Assembly: GCF_900167115.1 (NCBI RefSeq)
Contig: NZ_FUXZ01000003.1
Span: 62,001-126,000, forward strand
DNA: 64,000 bases
Direction of reading: 5' to 3'
Source: Eubacterium uniforme
Lineage (GTDB): Bacteria; Bacillota; Clostridia; Lachnospirales; Lachnospiraceae
Numbering within the stretch: position 1 is the first letter of the stretch; the number at the start of each line of letters is the position of its first letter. The translations under genes and the position numbers were made by a program. Below the pieces are notes generated by a model. The model had not been told where the DNA came from and made no database searches. It worked only from the letters and a program-made list of their open reading frames with translations. Positions 28,660 through 38,800 of the stretch are shown here, in pieces.

Positions 28660-29052
28660 TTATTCTTCAGTATCTTCATCGACACTATCTTCGTGTCTGT
28701 CAGCCTTTGTAACATCATCAATTCTCTTAGACATATATACACCACGTTCAATAGACTGATCCATAACAAATGTAATCTCTGGTGTATTTCTAAGATTAAT
28801 GTTTTTAGCTAACTGTCTTCTAATATATCCTTCCGCACTCATAAGACCATCATATGTATCCTTCTGTGATTTTTCATCACCTAAAACACTAATATAAGCC
28901 TTACAATGTTTTAAATCAGGTGTTACATCAACAGATACAACACTTGTAAGCGGATTAATTCTAGGATCCTTAAGGTCACCACGAATTATATTAGATAATT
29001 CGTGTGCAACCTCACTATTAATTCTCGTATTTTTTATACTGTTTTTTCTCAT
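28660..29052 (-). CDS. rbfA: Ribosome-binding factor A
   Basis: A 130-residue KH-like 30S maturation factor. Recognisable stretches are RINSEVAHELSNIIRGDLKDPR and the C-terminal strand TPEITFVMDQSIERGVYM. The ATG directly follows the infB TAA with no gap, and the ribosome site (GAGGTG) lies inside the end of infB, so translation is coupled. Confidence 0.95.
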   Translation of the reverse strand: MRKNSIKNTRINSEVAHELSNIIRGDLKDPRINPLTSVVSVDVTPDLKHCKAYISVLGDEKSQKDTYDGLMSAEGYIRRQLAKNINLRNTPEITFVMDQSIERGVYMSKRIDDVTKADRHEDSVDEDTEE

Positions 29053-31848
29053 TTATCTAGGCACCTCAACCATCTTGTAGCTCTCGATCATGTCGCCTTC
29101 CTTAAGATCATTGAATTTTTCAAAAACAATACCACATTCAAATCCACTCTTAACTTCCTTAACATCATCCTGGAATCTCTTAAGTGATGCTACAGGGCCA
29201 TCAAAGATCTGCTCGCCTTCTCTTGTAATTCTTGCGCTACATCCTCTTTCAAAGAAACCGTCAAGAACATAAGAACCAGCGATAACACCAACGCCTGAAG
29301 CCTTGAATGTCTGTCTAATTTCAGCATGACCAATAACTCTTTCTTCATATACTGGATCAAGTAATCCCTTCATAGCTGCTTCTACATCTTCAATAGCCTT
29401 GTAAATTACACTATAAAGTCTTACATCAACCTTTTCCTTCTCAGCAATTTCCTTTGCCTGATTATCTGGTCTTGTATTAAAACCAATGATAATAGCATTA
29501 GATGCTGATGCTAATATAACGTCAGATTCATTAATTGAACCTACACCACCGTGAATAATCTTAACAACAACTTCGTCATTTGAAAGTTTTGAAAGACTCT
29601 GCTTAACAGCTTCAACTGAACCCTGAACGTCAGCCTTAACTACTACGTTAAATTCTTTAACGTCACCAGCCTGAATCTGATCAAATAAATCATCGAGAGA
29701 TAATTTGCTCTTTGTACCTTCAATCATCTTAATCTTGCTATCTCTAATGAATGTTTCTGCGAAGTTTCTAGCTTCTTTTTCGTTCTTAGTTACAACAAAT
29801 GTATCACCAGCATTAGGTACACCATTAAGACCAAGAATCTCAACAGGAGTTGATGGACCTGCAGTCTTAATCTTGTTACCTCTGTCATCTGTCATTGCTC
29901 TAACTCTACCATAGAATGAACCAACGGCAATTGGATCACCTACATGAAGTGTACCCTTCTGAACTAAAATGTTAGCAACTGAACCTTTACCCTTATCAAG
30001 CTTAGCTTCGATGATAAGACCTCTAGCCATTCTATTTGGATTAGCCTTAAGTTCAAGTACTTCAGCCTGAAGTAAAATCATTTCAAGGAGGTTATCAATA
30101 CCCTCTCTTGAATGAGCTGAAACTGGTACACAGATTGTACTTCCACCCCAATCTTCTGGGATAAGTTCATATTCTGTAAGTTCTTTCTTAACTCGTTCAA
30201 TGTTTGCACTTGGCTTATCTATCTTATTAATTGCAACAATAATTTCAATACCAGCTGCTTTAGCATGGTTAATAGCTTCAATAGTCTGAGGCATAACACC
30301 ATCATCTGCAGCTACAACTAAAATTGCAATATCTGTTGACTTAGCACCACGAAGTCTCATTGCAGTAAATGCTTCATGACCTGGTGTATCTAAGAATGTA
30401 ATCTTTTCGCCATTAGCTTCAACAACGTACGCACCGATATGCTGTGTAATACCACCTGCTTCGCCTGAAATTACGTTTGTTTCTCTAATAGCATCAAGAA
30501 GTGAAGTTTTACCATGGTCAACGTGACCCATAACGCAGACTACTGGTGAACGCTTAACCATTGTGTTTGGATCTTCTTCATCTTCCTTAAGAAGTTCTTC
30601 AATAACATCAACAACTTCTTCTTTTTCAGCAATGATTTCATAATCAATTGCAATGTTTTCAGCTGTTTCAAAATCAATCTCTGTATTAAGAGTAACAATC
30701 TTACCTTCCATAAATAACTTCTTAATAAGAGTTGAAGCCTGAATCTTCATCTTTGAAGCAAGCTCACCAATTGTAAGGCTTTCAGGAATTGTGATAACCT
30801 TAATTTCTTCCTTAGGTTCTTCAACCTTCTGCTTTGGCTTTTCAAGTACAGGCTGTTTAGGCTGTTCTTTCTTCTTGCCCTTGTTCTTACCTTTACCCTT
30901 TACGAAATCGCCATTATCGTTATCTCTTCTCTTTTCCTTATCATATTTAAGCTTATCTTCTCTGCCTTTTCTGTTCTTATCAGTCATAACATCAGCTGCT
31001 GAAACCTTATCGTCTCTGTCAAATCTTCTGTCATTTCTGTCATTTCTTCCGCCTCTGTTATCTCTATTGTCTCTGTTGTCTCTATTATCTCTCTTATCAA
31101 ATGGCTTACCACCGCGATTATCATTATTTCTGTTATCGCCATCTCTCTTATCAAATCTCTGATTTCTATCAAAGTTTCTATCGCCATTACGGTTGTTATT
31201 TCTATTATCGAAGTTTCTGTTATCTCTGTTATCTCTTCTATCACCGTTACGATTATTATTTCTATCACGGTTATTATTTCTATCACCATTCTGATTTCTA
31301 TCATTATTTTGATTTCTATCATTTGGGCGACCATTTCTGTCATTACCTGGCTTACCCTGATTTCTATCATTTCTATTTACAGGCCTATTAACAGAATTTC
31401 TGTTTTCATCATCTCTGCTTTCTGCAGGCTTGTTACCTTCAACCTTAGCACCTTCAGGTCTCTTCTTTCTATCATCTGGTCTTTTCTTTTTAGCAGCATC
31501 TGGTCTATGATTTGCAACTAAGATTCTTTTCTTCTTAGGCTCATCTTCAGTTGATTCAACCTTAGCCTCAGCAGCTTTTTCTTCTGCCTTTACTTCCTTT
31601 TTATCTTCAGCTTTTTTCTCTGATTTCTTCTCTGCCTCTTTTTTAGGTTTTTCTTCCTTAGTAGCAACATCGCTACTAGTAGAAGCGCCACTAATGCCTA
31701 ATTTCTTTTTTACAAATTCAATATCTTTATCTTCAATACTGCTCATATGACTCTTTACTTCTACGCCAGCATCTTGCAATACTTTAATAATCTGTGAATT
31801 TTCAACATTTATTTGTTTTGCCAATTCATGTATTCTCATTTTAGCCAT
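29053..31848 (-). CDS. infB: Translation initiation factor IF-2
   Basis: A 931-residue GTPase that places fMet-tRNA on the 30S subunit. It has the N-terminal IF2N helix ([21 protein letters not shown]) and a Lys/Glu linker. A long Arg/Asn/Asp-rich disordered region covers about 150-330, and a second IF2N domain follows at about 355-410. The G domain has [16 protein letters not shown] and NKIDK. The IF2 C domains continue to the end. The Asn/Arg repeats make it longer than B. subtilis IF2. The ribosome site is AGGAGGATTTAA. Confidence 0.97.
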   Translation of the reverse strand: MAKMRIHELAKQINVENSQIIKVLQDAGVEVKSHMSSIEDKDIEFVKKKLGISGASTSSDVATKEEKPKKEAEKKSEKKAEDKKEVKAEEKAAEAKVESTEDEPKKKRILVANHRPDAAKKKRPDDRKKRPEGAKVEGNKPAESRDDENRNSVNRPVNRNDRNQGKPGNDRNGRPNDRNQNNDRNQNGDRNNNRDRNNNRNGDRRDNRDNRNFDNRNNNRNGDRNFDRNQRFDKRDGDNRNNDNRGGKPFDKRDNRDNRDNRDNRGGRNDRNDRRFDRDDKVSAADVMTDKNRKGREDKLKYDKEKRRDNDNGDFVKGKGKNKGKKKEQPKQPVLEKPKQKVEEPKEEIKVITIPESLTIGELASKMKIQASTLIKKLFMEGKIVTLNTEIDFETAENIAIDYEIIAEKEEVVDVIEELLKEDEEDPNTMVKRSPVVCVMGHVDHGKTSLLDAIRETNVISGEAGGITQHIGAYVVEANGEKITFLDTPGHEAFTAMRLRGAKSTDIAILVVAADDGVMPQTIEAINHAKAAGIEIIVAINKIDKPSANIERVKKELTEYELIPEDWGGSTICVPVSAHSREGIDNLLEMILLQAEVLELKANPNRMARGLIIEAKLDKGKGSVANILVQKGTLHVGDPIAVGSFYGRVRAMTDDRGNKIKTAGPSTPVEILGLNGVPNAGDTFVVTKNEKEARNFAETFIRDSKIKMIEGTKSKLSLDDLFDQIQAGDVKEFNVVVKADVQGSVEAVKQSLSKLSNDEVVVKIIHGGVGSINESDVILASASNAIIIGFNTRPDNQAKEIAEKEKVDVRLYSVIYKAIEDVEAAMKGLLDPVYEERVIGHAEIRQTFKASGVGVIAGSYVLDGFFERGCSARITREGEQIFDGPVASLKRFQDDVKEVKSGFECGIVFEKFNDLKEGDMIESYKMVEVPR

Positions 31849-31915
31849 TTAAATCCTCCTAATTAATCGAATATGCGATTCTCATTTCTTACCATTTTAT
31901 AATTCAAAATTACAT

Positions 31916-32218
31916 TCAAACTTTTTCAATCTTACTCTTTAACGTATTTGCCATATTTTCATCAACAATAGCAACTACCGCTCTAATTGAAGTACCCGTT
32001 AACATTCCAAGTTCCTCCTTTGTTGAAACAACCTTAATGTCAACCTTATAATATGAACATTTGTCAGTGTATTTTTTAATTGTATTATCTGATGCATCAG
32101 ATGCTACTAAAACAAGTTTAGCCTTACCACTTCTAATGGTATCTAGTACTGATTCATCTCCACTTACTACTTTTCCTGCTTTGGTTATTATTCCCAAAAA
32201 AGAAATATTACTATTCAT
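31916..32218 (-). CDS. ylxQ: L7Ae/L30e-family RNA-binding protein YlxQ
   Basis: A protein of about 100 residues with the L7Ae/L30e/S12e/Gadd45 fold. Typical stretches are GIITKAGKVVSGDE, LVLVASDASDNT and LGMLTGTSIRAVVAI. It presumably binds kink-turn RNA during ribosome biogenesis. The ATG at 32218 is preferred: AGAAGGTGAG precedes it, whereas the in-frame GTG at 32227 lies within that site. The start overlaps the end of ylxR. Confidence 0.9.
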   Translation of the reverse strand: MNSNISFLGIITKAGKVVSGDESVLDTIRSGKAKLVLVASDASDNTIKKYTDKCSYYKVDIKVVSTKEELGMLTGTSIRAVVAIVDENMANTLKSKIEKV

Positions 32219-32474
32219 TAAACTCACCTTCTAATTTTTCGTAAATTTCATTATCAATCTTACATTTAAAAGATTTTTCAAGTCCTTTATTTTCTCTTGC
32301 AAGTTTAAGGCAATTAAGATCATTGCAAATATATGCTCCTCTACCATTAGCCCTGCCTGTCTTGTCAATGAAAATTTCATTTTCATTATTCTTAACAACT
32401 CGAATAAGCTCTTTCTTTTCTTTTACATTTCTACAACCTACACAGGTACGTCCAACTTTTCTTTTACCCGACAT
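32211..32474 (-). CDS. ylxR: YlxR-family RNA-binding / regulatory protein (RnpM)
   Basis: A small basic protein of about 87 residues with the family hallmark RTCVGCR near the N-terminus and GRANGRGAYIC. B. subtilis YlxR (RnpM) has been reported to bind and modulate RNase P. The ATG at 32474 lies about 6 nt after AGTAGGA. An in-frame TTG six codons earlier overlaps the nusA end and looks less likely. It sits between nusA and ylxQ in the standard order. Confidence 0.92.
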   Translation of the reverse strand: MSGKRKVGRTCVGCRNVKEKKELIRVVKNNENEIFIDKTGRANGRGAYICNDLNCLKLARENKGLEKSFKCKIDNEIYEKLEGEFNE

Positions 32475-32492
32475 GTTCATTCCTACTTTCAA

Positions 32493-33659
32493 TTATTCGT
32501 CTTCTTCCACTGAACTTTCTGAATCTTCATATTCATCATACTCTTCTGAATTTTCGTCATAATACTCTTCATCTTCATCGTAGTATTCTTCATCTTCATA
32601 CTCTGTTCTGTACTCAATTCCAGCTTCCTGAGCCTGTGATTCACTCTTAATATCAATCTTGTAATTTGTAAGTTTAGCTGCAAGTTTTGCATTCTGTCCT
32701 TCTCTACCAATTGCAAGTGATAACTGATCATCAGGTACAACTACTAAAGCTTTCTTTTCATCAAGATCAACTTCAACGTACTGTACAGTTGCTGGGCTAA
32801 GAGAATTTTCAACAAATAATGCATCATTGTCTTCCCACTTAATGATATCAATCTTTTCACCATAAAGTTCAGCAACAACTGCATTTACTCTTTCACCGTT
32901 AACACCAACACATGCTCCTATTGGATCAACATCTGGATTATTTGAATGAACAGCCATCTTTGTTCTCTGACCCGGTTCACGAGAAATAGCCTTAATTTCT
33001 ACTACACCATCCTGAATTTCAGCAACTTCATTTTCAAATAATCTCTTAACAAGATTCTTATGTGTTCTTGAAACCTTAATACTTGGTCCCTTACTTGTTT
33101 CTTCTACTTTAACAATATATAACTTAATTCTTTCTGTTGGCTTAAAGCTTTCTGTTGGAACCTGTTCCTTTTCTGTAAGAACAGCATCTACCTTGCCCAA
33201 ATCAATACTGATGTTCTTACCATTGATTCTCTGAACAATACCTGTAACAACATCTTTTTCTTTTTCACTAAAAATCTGATATAAAGATTTTCTTTCTTCT
33301 TCACGAATCTTCTGTAAAATAACATTTTTAGCGCTTGTTGTAGCAATTCTACCAAAATCTTTTGAGCTAATTTCAATTTTTACTGTATCGCCAAGGACAG
33401 CCTTTGCATCAACTTCTCTTGCATCTTCCTTTGAAATTTCAGTAACATTATCCATCACCTCATCAACAACTACCTTTTCAACATAAACATGATAGTCACC
33501 TGTTTCTCTATCAACAGTAACCTTCATGTTTTCAGTTTTACCAAAATGATTTTTACAAGCTGTAAGAAGTGAGTTCTCAATAGCCTCAAATAAAACCTCC
33601 TTACTTATATCCTTTTCCTTCTCAAGTAAATCAAGTGCATTAATTAGTTCCTTATTCAT
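32493..33659 (-). CDS. nusA: Transcription termination/antitermination protein NusA
   Basis: A 388-residue elongation factor. It has the RNA polymerase-binding N-domain (1-125), S1 (about 130-200) and tandem KH domains (about 200-345), including DPIGACVGVNGERVNAV and LAIGREGQNAKLAAKL. The C-terminus is a distinctive Glu/Asp/Tyr-rich acidic tail of about 40 residues, with no AR repeats. It lies 93 bp after rimP in its usual operon. Confidence 0.96.
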   Translation of the reverse strand: MNKELINALDLLEKEKDISKEVLFEAIENSLLTACKNHFGKTENMKVTVDRETGDYHVYVEKVVVDEVMDNVTEISKEDAREVDAKAVLGDTVKIEISSKDFGRIATTSAKNVILQKIREEERKSLYQIFSEKEKDVVTGIVQRINGKNISIDLGKVDAVLTEKEQVPTESFKPTERIKLYIVKVEETSKGPSIKVSRTHKNLVKRLFENEVAEIQDGVVEIKAISREPGQRTKMAVHSNNPDVDPIGACVGVNGERVNAVVAELYGEKIDIIKWEDNDALFVENSLSPATVQYVEVDLDEKKALVVVPDDQLSLAIGREGQNAKLAAKLTNYKIDIKSESQAQEAGIEYRTEYEDEEYYDEDEEYYDENSEEYDEYEDSESSVEEDE

Positions 33660-33752
33660 TTTCCAAAATTCCTCCTTTAACTATATTTAATTTTATCTAA
33701 ATGATTATTAACTTATTTATAAGGTAATATGTATCACCTTTAATTGTTCTAA

Positions 33753-34220
33753 TTAAAAGTCAAAAGACAATCTAATAAGAGCAATGTCTTTTCTATCAAA
33801 AGTTTTAACCTGACCATCTTCAAATTCAACATCAACTGTTTGTTCAGTATATGCTTTAAGAACACCTGTATAATCCTTGGATTTATCAATTGCTCTATAA
33901 AGTTTAATATCTACTTCCTCTCCAATGCTTCTTTCAAAGTCTCTGTCCTTCTTAAGTGGTCTACCAAGTCCCGGTGAACTAACTTCAAAAATATATGAAT
34001 CTTCAATAAAATCTTCACTATCTAATATTTCATTAAAGCTTCTACTAACAACTTCACAGTCATCCACTGTTATTCCACCTGGTTTATCAATATAAACCCT
34101 TAAATAATAATTGCTGCCTTCTTTTACATACTCCACATCAACAAGTTCAAATTTGTTTTCTTCAATAATTGGAGTAATTAATTCTTCACATTTACTTTCG
34201 TAAATATCTTTCTTTGCCAA
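33753..34220 (-). CDS. rimP: Ribosome maturation factor RimP
   Basis: A 155-residue 30S assembly factor (YlxS). Conserved N-domain features include VDVEYVKEGSNYYLRVYID and GITVDDCEVVSR, then EVSSPGLGRPLKKDRDF and a C-terminal Sm-like domain. The start codon is TTG at 34220, 8 nt after AGGAGG. The weak start codon and the hairpin just upstream may both limit expression of this first gene of the operon. Confidence 0.94.
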   Translation of the reverse strand: MAKKDIYESKCEELITPIIEENKFELVDVEYVKEGSNYYLRVYIDKPGGITVDDCEVVSRSFNEILDSEDFIEDSYIFEVSSPGLGRPLKKDRDFERSIGEEVDIKLYRAIDKSKDYTGVLKAYTEQTVDVEFEDGQVKTFDRKDIALIRLSFDF

Positions 34221-34246
34221 TTACTATTCCTCCTTTTAATCAATAG

Positions 34247-34276
34247 AAAAGTGGACCTCTTAGGAAGTCCACTTTT
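34247..34276 (-). terminator. Terminator-like hairpin in the rimP-nusA leader (candidate attenuator)
   Basis: A perfect 10-bp stem (AAAAGTGGAC / GTCCACTTTT, 10-nt loop) ends in TTTT plus a T-rich stretch. It lies between the predicted promoter (34305-34332) and rimP, so it would act on the operon's own nascent transcript. Confidence 0.65.
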
Positions 34277-34304
34277 ACTCTAGTAATATTAACTTTCTGT
34301 AAGT

Positions 34305-34332
34305 ATTATAACACTTATTAATATATTTGCAA
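34305..34332 (-). promoter_or_regulatory. Predicted sigma-A promoter of the rimP-nusA-infB operon
   Basis: TTGCAA (-35, 34327-34332), 16-bp spacer, perfect TATAAT (-10, 34305-34310). It lies between the tRNA terminator and the leader hairpin. Confidence 0.75.
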
Positions 34333-34365
34333 GTATTTTCCATACACTAACGCAAATAACCCAAT

Positions 34366-34394
34366 AAAAAGGATTCGCAAATGCGAATCCTTTT
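34366..34394 (-). terminator. Intrinsic terminator of tRNA-Glu
   Basis: A perfect stem of about 13 bp (AAAGGATTCGCA / TGCGAATCCTTT) with a very short loop, then TTTTT on the minus strand, two bases after the tRNA 3' end. Confidence 0.88.
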
Positions 34395-34396
34395 AA

Positions 34397-34468
34397 CAGC
34401 CAGTAGGGGAATCGAACCCCTGATTCCGCCGTGAGAGGGCGGCGTCTTAACCCCTTGACCAACTGGCC
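34397..34468 (-). tRNA. trnE: tRNA-Glu (anticodon CUC)
   Basis: A 72-nt cloverleaf on the minus strand. The acceptor stem is GGCCAGU / ACUGGCU (a G-U closing pair), and the anticodon stem CCGCC / GGCGG encloses loop CUCUCAC. The T arm contains GGTTCGATTCC, and the discriminator base is G73 with no encoded CCA. Anticodon CUC reads GAG. A canonical promoter and terminator flank it, so it is a single-gene unit. Confidence 0.95.
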
Positions 34469-34490
34469 ATATATATTAGTCACAAAGAGT

Positions 34491-34518
34491 ATTATAACAG
34501 AAAAAATATAAAATGCAA
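34491..34518 (-). promoter_or_regulatory. Predicted promoter of tRNA-Glu
   Basis: TTGCAT (-35, 34513-34518), 16-bp spacer, perfect TATAAT (-10, 34491-34496), 23 bp before the mature 5' end. Confidence 0.75.
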
Positions 34519-34534
34519 GTGGTTTTTATACATT

Positions 34535-34565
34535 AAAACACCGGAAGTTAAACTCCCGGTGTTTT
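34535..34565 (-). terminator. Intrinsic terminator of nagZ (end of the pyrH-polC transcription unit)
   Basis: A 10-bp perfect stem AAAACACCGG / CCGGTGTTTT with an 11-nt loop, ending in a T run. It lies 14 bp after the nagZ stop. Confidence 0.88.
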
Positions 34566-34578
34566 TAATAATTTTCTA

Positions 34579-35856
34579 TTATTGATCTAATGAATCACAC
34601 TTAAGTGTTAAAATCTTAAGTACGCTTTCATTAATTCTATCTTCTGAAATTTTGCCATCTTTAACTGCTGCTTCAACGCCCTTAACAGCATCTTCAAGAC
34701 TAGCTGGTGATAAAAGCATATCAGCTCCAGCTTCAATTGCCTTAATAGCAGCTTCATCACTCTTATAACTTGAAGTGATTGCTCCCATATCAAGTGCATC
34801 TGTAATAACAATCCCCTGATAACCTAATTCACCCTTAAGTGTATCAGTAATAATTGTTTTTGATAAAGATGCAATTTCATTATCAACATCAGACATTGTA
34901 ATATGACCAACCATAACAAATGGTGCTCCTGCCTTAATACCTGATACAAATGGTACTAAATCTTCCTTCTTAAGTTCTTCTAATGTCTTATCAGATTTAG
35001 CCGCACCATCATGTGAATCTCCTGATGCATCACCATGTCCCGGAAAATGCTTTAATGTACAAAGCACATCACCATCAGCGAATCCTTTAACTGCATTAGA
35101 TACTAATGAAGCACATTCCTCATATGAATCACTGTAACATCTATCTCCAATAACGTCATTACTTGAATTTGAGAATGTATCAGCAACTGGTGCAAAATCA
35201 ACATTAAATCCAAGTTCTGCAATACTTTCAGCTATTGTTTTTGCATTGCTTCTTGCTGTGTCTGTTCCTTTATCCTTATAAGAATACATACTATCAAGTT
35301 TTGTAACATCATCAAGTGCTGATGCTACTCTAGAAACTTTTCCACCTTCTTCATCTACACATGCAAATAATGGAACATTATTATAATCCTTAGCGTACTT
35401 CTTAGTTCCCTCAATCATCTCTTTAATCTGATCTCGTTTTTTAATATTCTTTTCAAAATAAATAATACCGCCGACTGGATTCTTCTCTATTGATGCCTTT
35501 GTAGTATCACCAGCAAGTGTTGCTAAACTAACACCTGTTAATTCCTCTGGAGAAACAATAAACATCTGACAAATCTTATCATGAAGTGACATATCTTTCA
35601 TCAACTTTTCAGCATCATTCTTAGCATTAAGTGACGCTTCTTTTTGATTTCCTTCTTCTGTCACTGGTTCTGTCTGAGTCTCCGTCTCTTTAGTCATACC
35701 TTCATCAACAGTAAGATTAACAGTCTCCTTACCGTTCTTTTTGTTAGAGGTATTATTTCCGTTAAAAATCAGAATAAATGAGACAATAAACAAGGCTACA
35801 ATCATACCAAGTATTATCTTAACTTCTGTTGTTAACTTTTCGAACTTTTCCAACAT
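34579..35856 (-). CDS. nagZ: Membrane-anchored beta-N-acetylhexosaminidase (glycoside hydrolase family 3)
   Basis: A protein of about 425 residues with a membrane anchor at about 15-32, a Thr/Glu-rich spacer, then a GH3 catalytic barrel. The NagZ-type motif KHFPGHGDASGDSH carries the His-Asp dyad region, and the nucleophile loop is VITDALDMGAI. It probably removes GlcNAc from muropeptides at the cell surface during wall turnover. The second in-frame ATG (35856) sits 7 nt after AAAGGAG; the first ATG abuts that site. It lies 12 bp after polC. Confidence 0.9.
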   Translation of the reverse strand: MLEKFEKLTTEVKIILGMIVALFIVSFILIFNGNNTSNKKNGKETVNLTVDEGMTKETETQTEPVTEEGNQKEASLNAKNDAEKLMKDMSLHDKICQMFIVSPEELTGVSLATLAGDTTKASIEKNPVGGIIYFEKNIKKRDQIKEMIEGTKKYAKDYNNVPLFACVDEEGGKVSRVASALDDVTKLDSMYSYKDKGTDTARSNAKTIAESIAELGFNVDFAPVADTFSNSSNDVIGDRCYSDSYEECASLVSNAVKGFADGDVLCTLKHFPGHGDASGDSHDGAAKSDKTLEELKKEDLVPFVSGIKAGAPFVMVGHITMSDVDNEIASLSKTIITDTLKGELGYQGIVITDALDMGAITSSYKSDEAAIKAIEAGADMLLSPASLEDAVKGVEAAVKDGKISEDRINESVLKILTLKCDSLDQ

Positions 35857-35868
35857 ATCCATTCTCCT

Positions 35869-38800
35869 TTACAACTGTCCTAAATCAAATAATGAAATCT
35901 GATTTTTCTCTGATAGGCCCTCTAATAACCCTAGTTCCGTCATATATTCAACATTAGTTTTACTAATCTTCGCTCTATTAAGTAAATCTTCCTTAGATAA
36001 GAATTTACCACATTTTGCTGCTTCATTCAAGGATATTGCGGCATTATCTCCCATATCCTTAATTTTATTAAATGGCGGAAGTAGTTTACCATCCACTATT
36101 TTAAACCTTTTAGCATCAGAATTATATATATCTATAGGTAAAAACTCTAACCCCCTCGCATACATTTCCATAACAAGTTTCATATCTTTTATTGTTAAAT
36201 CATCTTTTTGCGATAATGTTCCTGCCTCTTTCATGGCCATAAGTCTCTCATAATTAGCCATGAGTTTTTCTTTACCTAAACACATAGTTTCATAATCAAA
36301 TGCTTTAGCTCTAATACTAAAATACGCTGCATAATAAGCTAGTGGATAAAATACTTTATAATAAGCTATTCTATATGCCATCATAACGTAAGCTGCTGCG
36401 TGTGCCTTAGGGAACATGTATTTAATTCTCTTACAGGATTCAATATACCAATCCTCTATTCCAGCTTCCTTCATGGCTGCTTCCATCTCAGGCCACTTCT
36501 TTTCCTTGCCTTTAGCAACCTTACCCTTTCTAACAGCTTCCATTATATTAAACGCAAGACCACTTTCAACTCCATTGTAAATAAGATATGTCATAATATC
36601 ATCTCGTGTACAAATAGCTGTTGAAAGAGTACAATACCCCTGTTCTATGAAATACTGAGCATTATTAAGCCAAACGTCAGTACCATGAGAAAGTCCGGAT
36701 ATTCTAACCAAATCAGCGAACTTAGTAGGCTTTGTATCCTGAAGCATTCCTATAACAAAGTCTGTACCAAATTCAGGAATACCTAAGCTTCCAAGTGGTG
36801 TTCCTGCTATATCTTCAGGTTTTATTCCAAGTGCATCAGTATTAGCAAATAAAGACATTACCGTAGGATCATCAAGTGGAATCTCCTGCGCATTTGTATC
36901 TGTCAAATCCTCAAGCATTCTGATAATCGTAGGATCATCGTGTCCAAGAATATCAAGTTTTAAAAGGTTTGCATCAATTGCATGATATTCAAAATGAGTT
37001 GTAATTGTATCAGTTGTCATATCATTTGCTGGTTTCTGTACTGGTGTAAAATCATATATTTCCTTATCCGCTGGTACAATAACCATACCGCCTGGATGCT
37101 GACCGGAACTTCTTCTAATTCCTTCACATCCCTTTGCAAGTCTTTCTATTTCACAATTTCGCTTGTTAATGCCTCGTTCTTCAAAATACTTTCTAACATA
37201 TCCATATGCAGTCTTTTCAGCTACACCTGTAATTGTTCCTGCTCTAAATGAATGTCCCTTGCCAAACATGACTTCAGTGTATGCATGAGCATTTGCCTGA
37301 TAATCACCTGAGAAGTTAAGGTCGATATCCGGTTCCTTATCTCCGTAGAAACCAAGGAATGTTTCAAACGGAATATCAAATCCATCCTTAGTAAGTTTAT
37401 TACCACATACAGGACAATCCTTATCTGGAAGGTCAAATCCACAACCACCGGCATTAGCTTTAACTTCTTCTGATTCAAAATCAGAATACTTACAATGCTT
37501 ACAATAATAATGTGGTCTTAATGGGTTAACCTCAGTAATACCAGACATGGTGGCAACAAATGATGAACCTACTGATCCTCTAGAACCAACTAAGTATCCA
37601 TCTTCATTTGACTTCCAAACAAGTTTCTGAGCCATAATATACATAACTGCATATCCATTACCAATAATAGAGTTTAGTTCCTTATCAAGTCTTTCTTTAA
37701 CTATTGTTGGCAACTCTTCACCATACATCTCATGAGCCTTTTTATAGCATATTTCTCTAAGCATAACATCTGAATTTTCAATTTCAGGTGGACACTTATC
37801 AGGATGTATAGGTGATATATTTTCAATCATATCAGCAATTTTATTAGTATTTGTTATTACTACTTCTTCTGCTTTTTCATATCCTAAATAATCGAATTCT
37901 TCAAGCATCTCTTCTGTAGTTCTTAAGAATAATGGAGCCTGATTATCAGCATCCTTAAATCCCTTACCTGCCTGAATTATTCTTCTGTATATTTCATCTT
38001 CTGGATCTAGAAAATGAACATCGCAAGTTGCAACTACTGGTTTATTAAACTTCTCTCCTAGCGCAACAATCTTTCTATTATAATCTTTTAAAACTTCAAT
38101 ATCATCAACTAAGAATTTCTTCTTATCATCTATTTCAGGATTACCCGTCTTTAACATAAACTCATTATTTCCAAGAGGCTGAATTTCATAATAATCATAG
38201 AAATTACATAATCTTGCAATTTCTGCCTCGGGTCTTTCATGAATAATCGCCTGATATAGTTCACCTGCTTCACAGGCACTTCCTATCATAAGGCCTTCAC
38301 TAAGTTTATGATAATCACTCTTTGGAATTCTTGGTCTCTTATTAAAGAATTCTATATGCGAATTTGAAATTAATTTATATAGATTAACTCGTCCAACATT
38401 ATTCTTAACTAAAATAATGGCATGATATGTTGGTGCTTTCTTAATAATTTCAATATCTGAAGCACTCTTTTCATTTGCCTCTTTTAATGTATTAATATTT
38501 CTATCCTGCAATCTTCCAATAAGTTTTTGGAATATAAGTGCAGTACATTCTGCATCATCAACTGCTCTATGATGATTATTAAGCGGAATTTTCAAATTCT
38601 TAGCAACTGTATCTAACTTAAATCTTGATAGTTCAGGAATTAGAAATCTTGCCATTATAACTGTATCCATATATGTAAAATCAGTTTCAATACCAAGTTC
38701 CTCTGCCTTTGCACAAATAAATGAAGTATCAAAATCTGCATTATGTGCAACTAAAACTGCATCGCCACAGAAGTCTAAGAACTTCGGAAGGACTACATCA

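Noticed and set aside
30791-31521. Several plus- and minus-strand frames rich in Leu/Ser, Tyr/His or Ile/Glu/Met
   Set aside because: These are shadows of the repetitive Arg/Asn region of infB.
34289-34483. 64-codon minus-strand frame spanning the tRNA-Glu
   Set aside because: It reads straight through the tRNA and its terminator, so it is not a gene.
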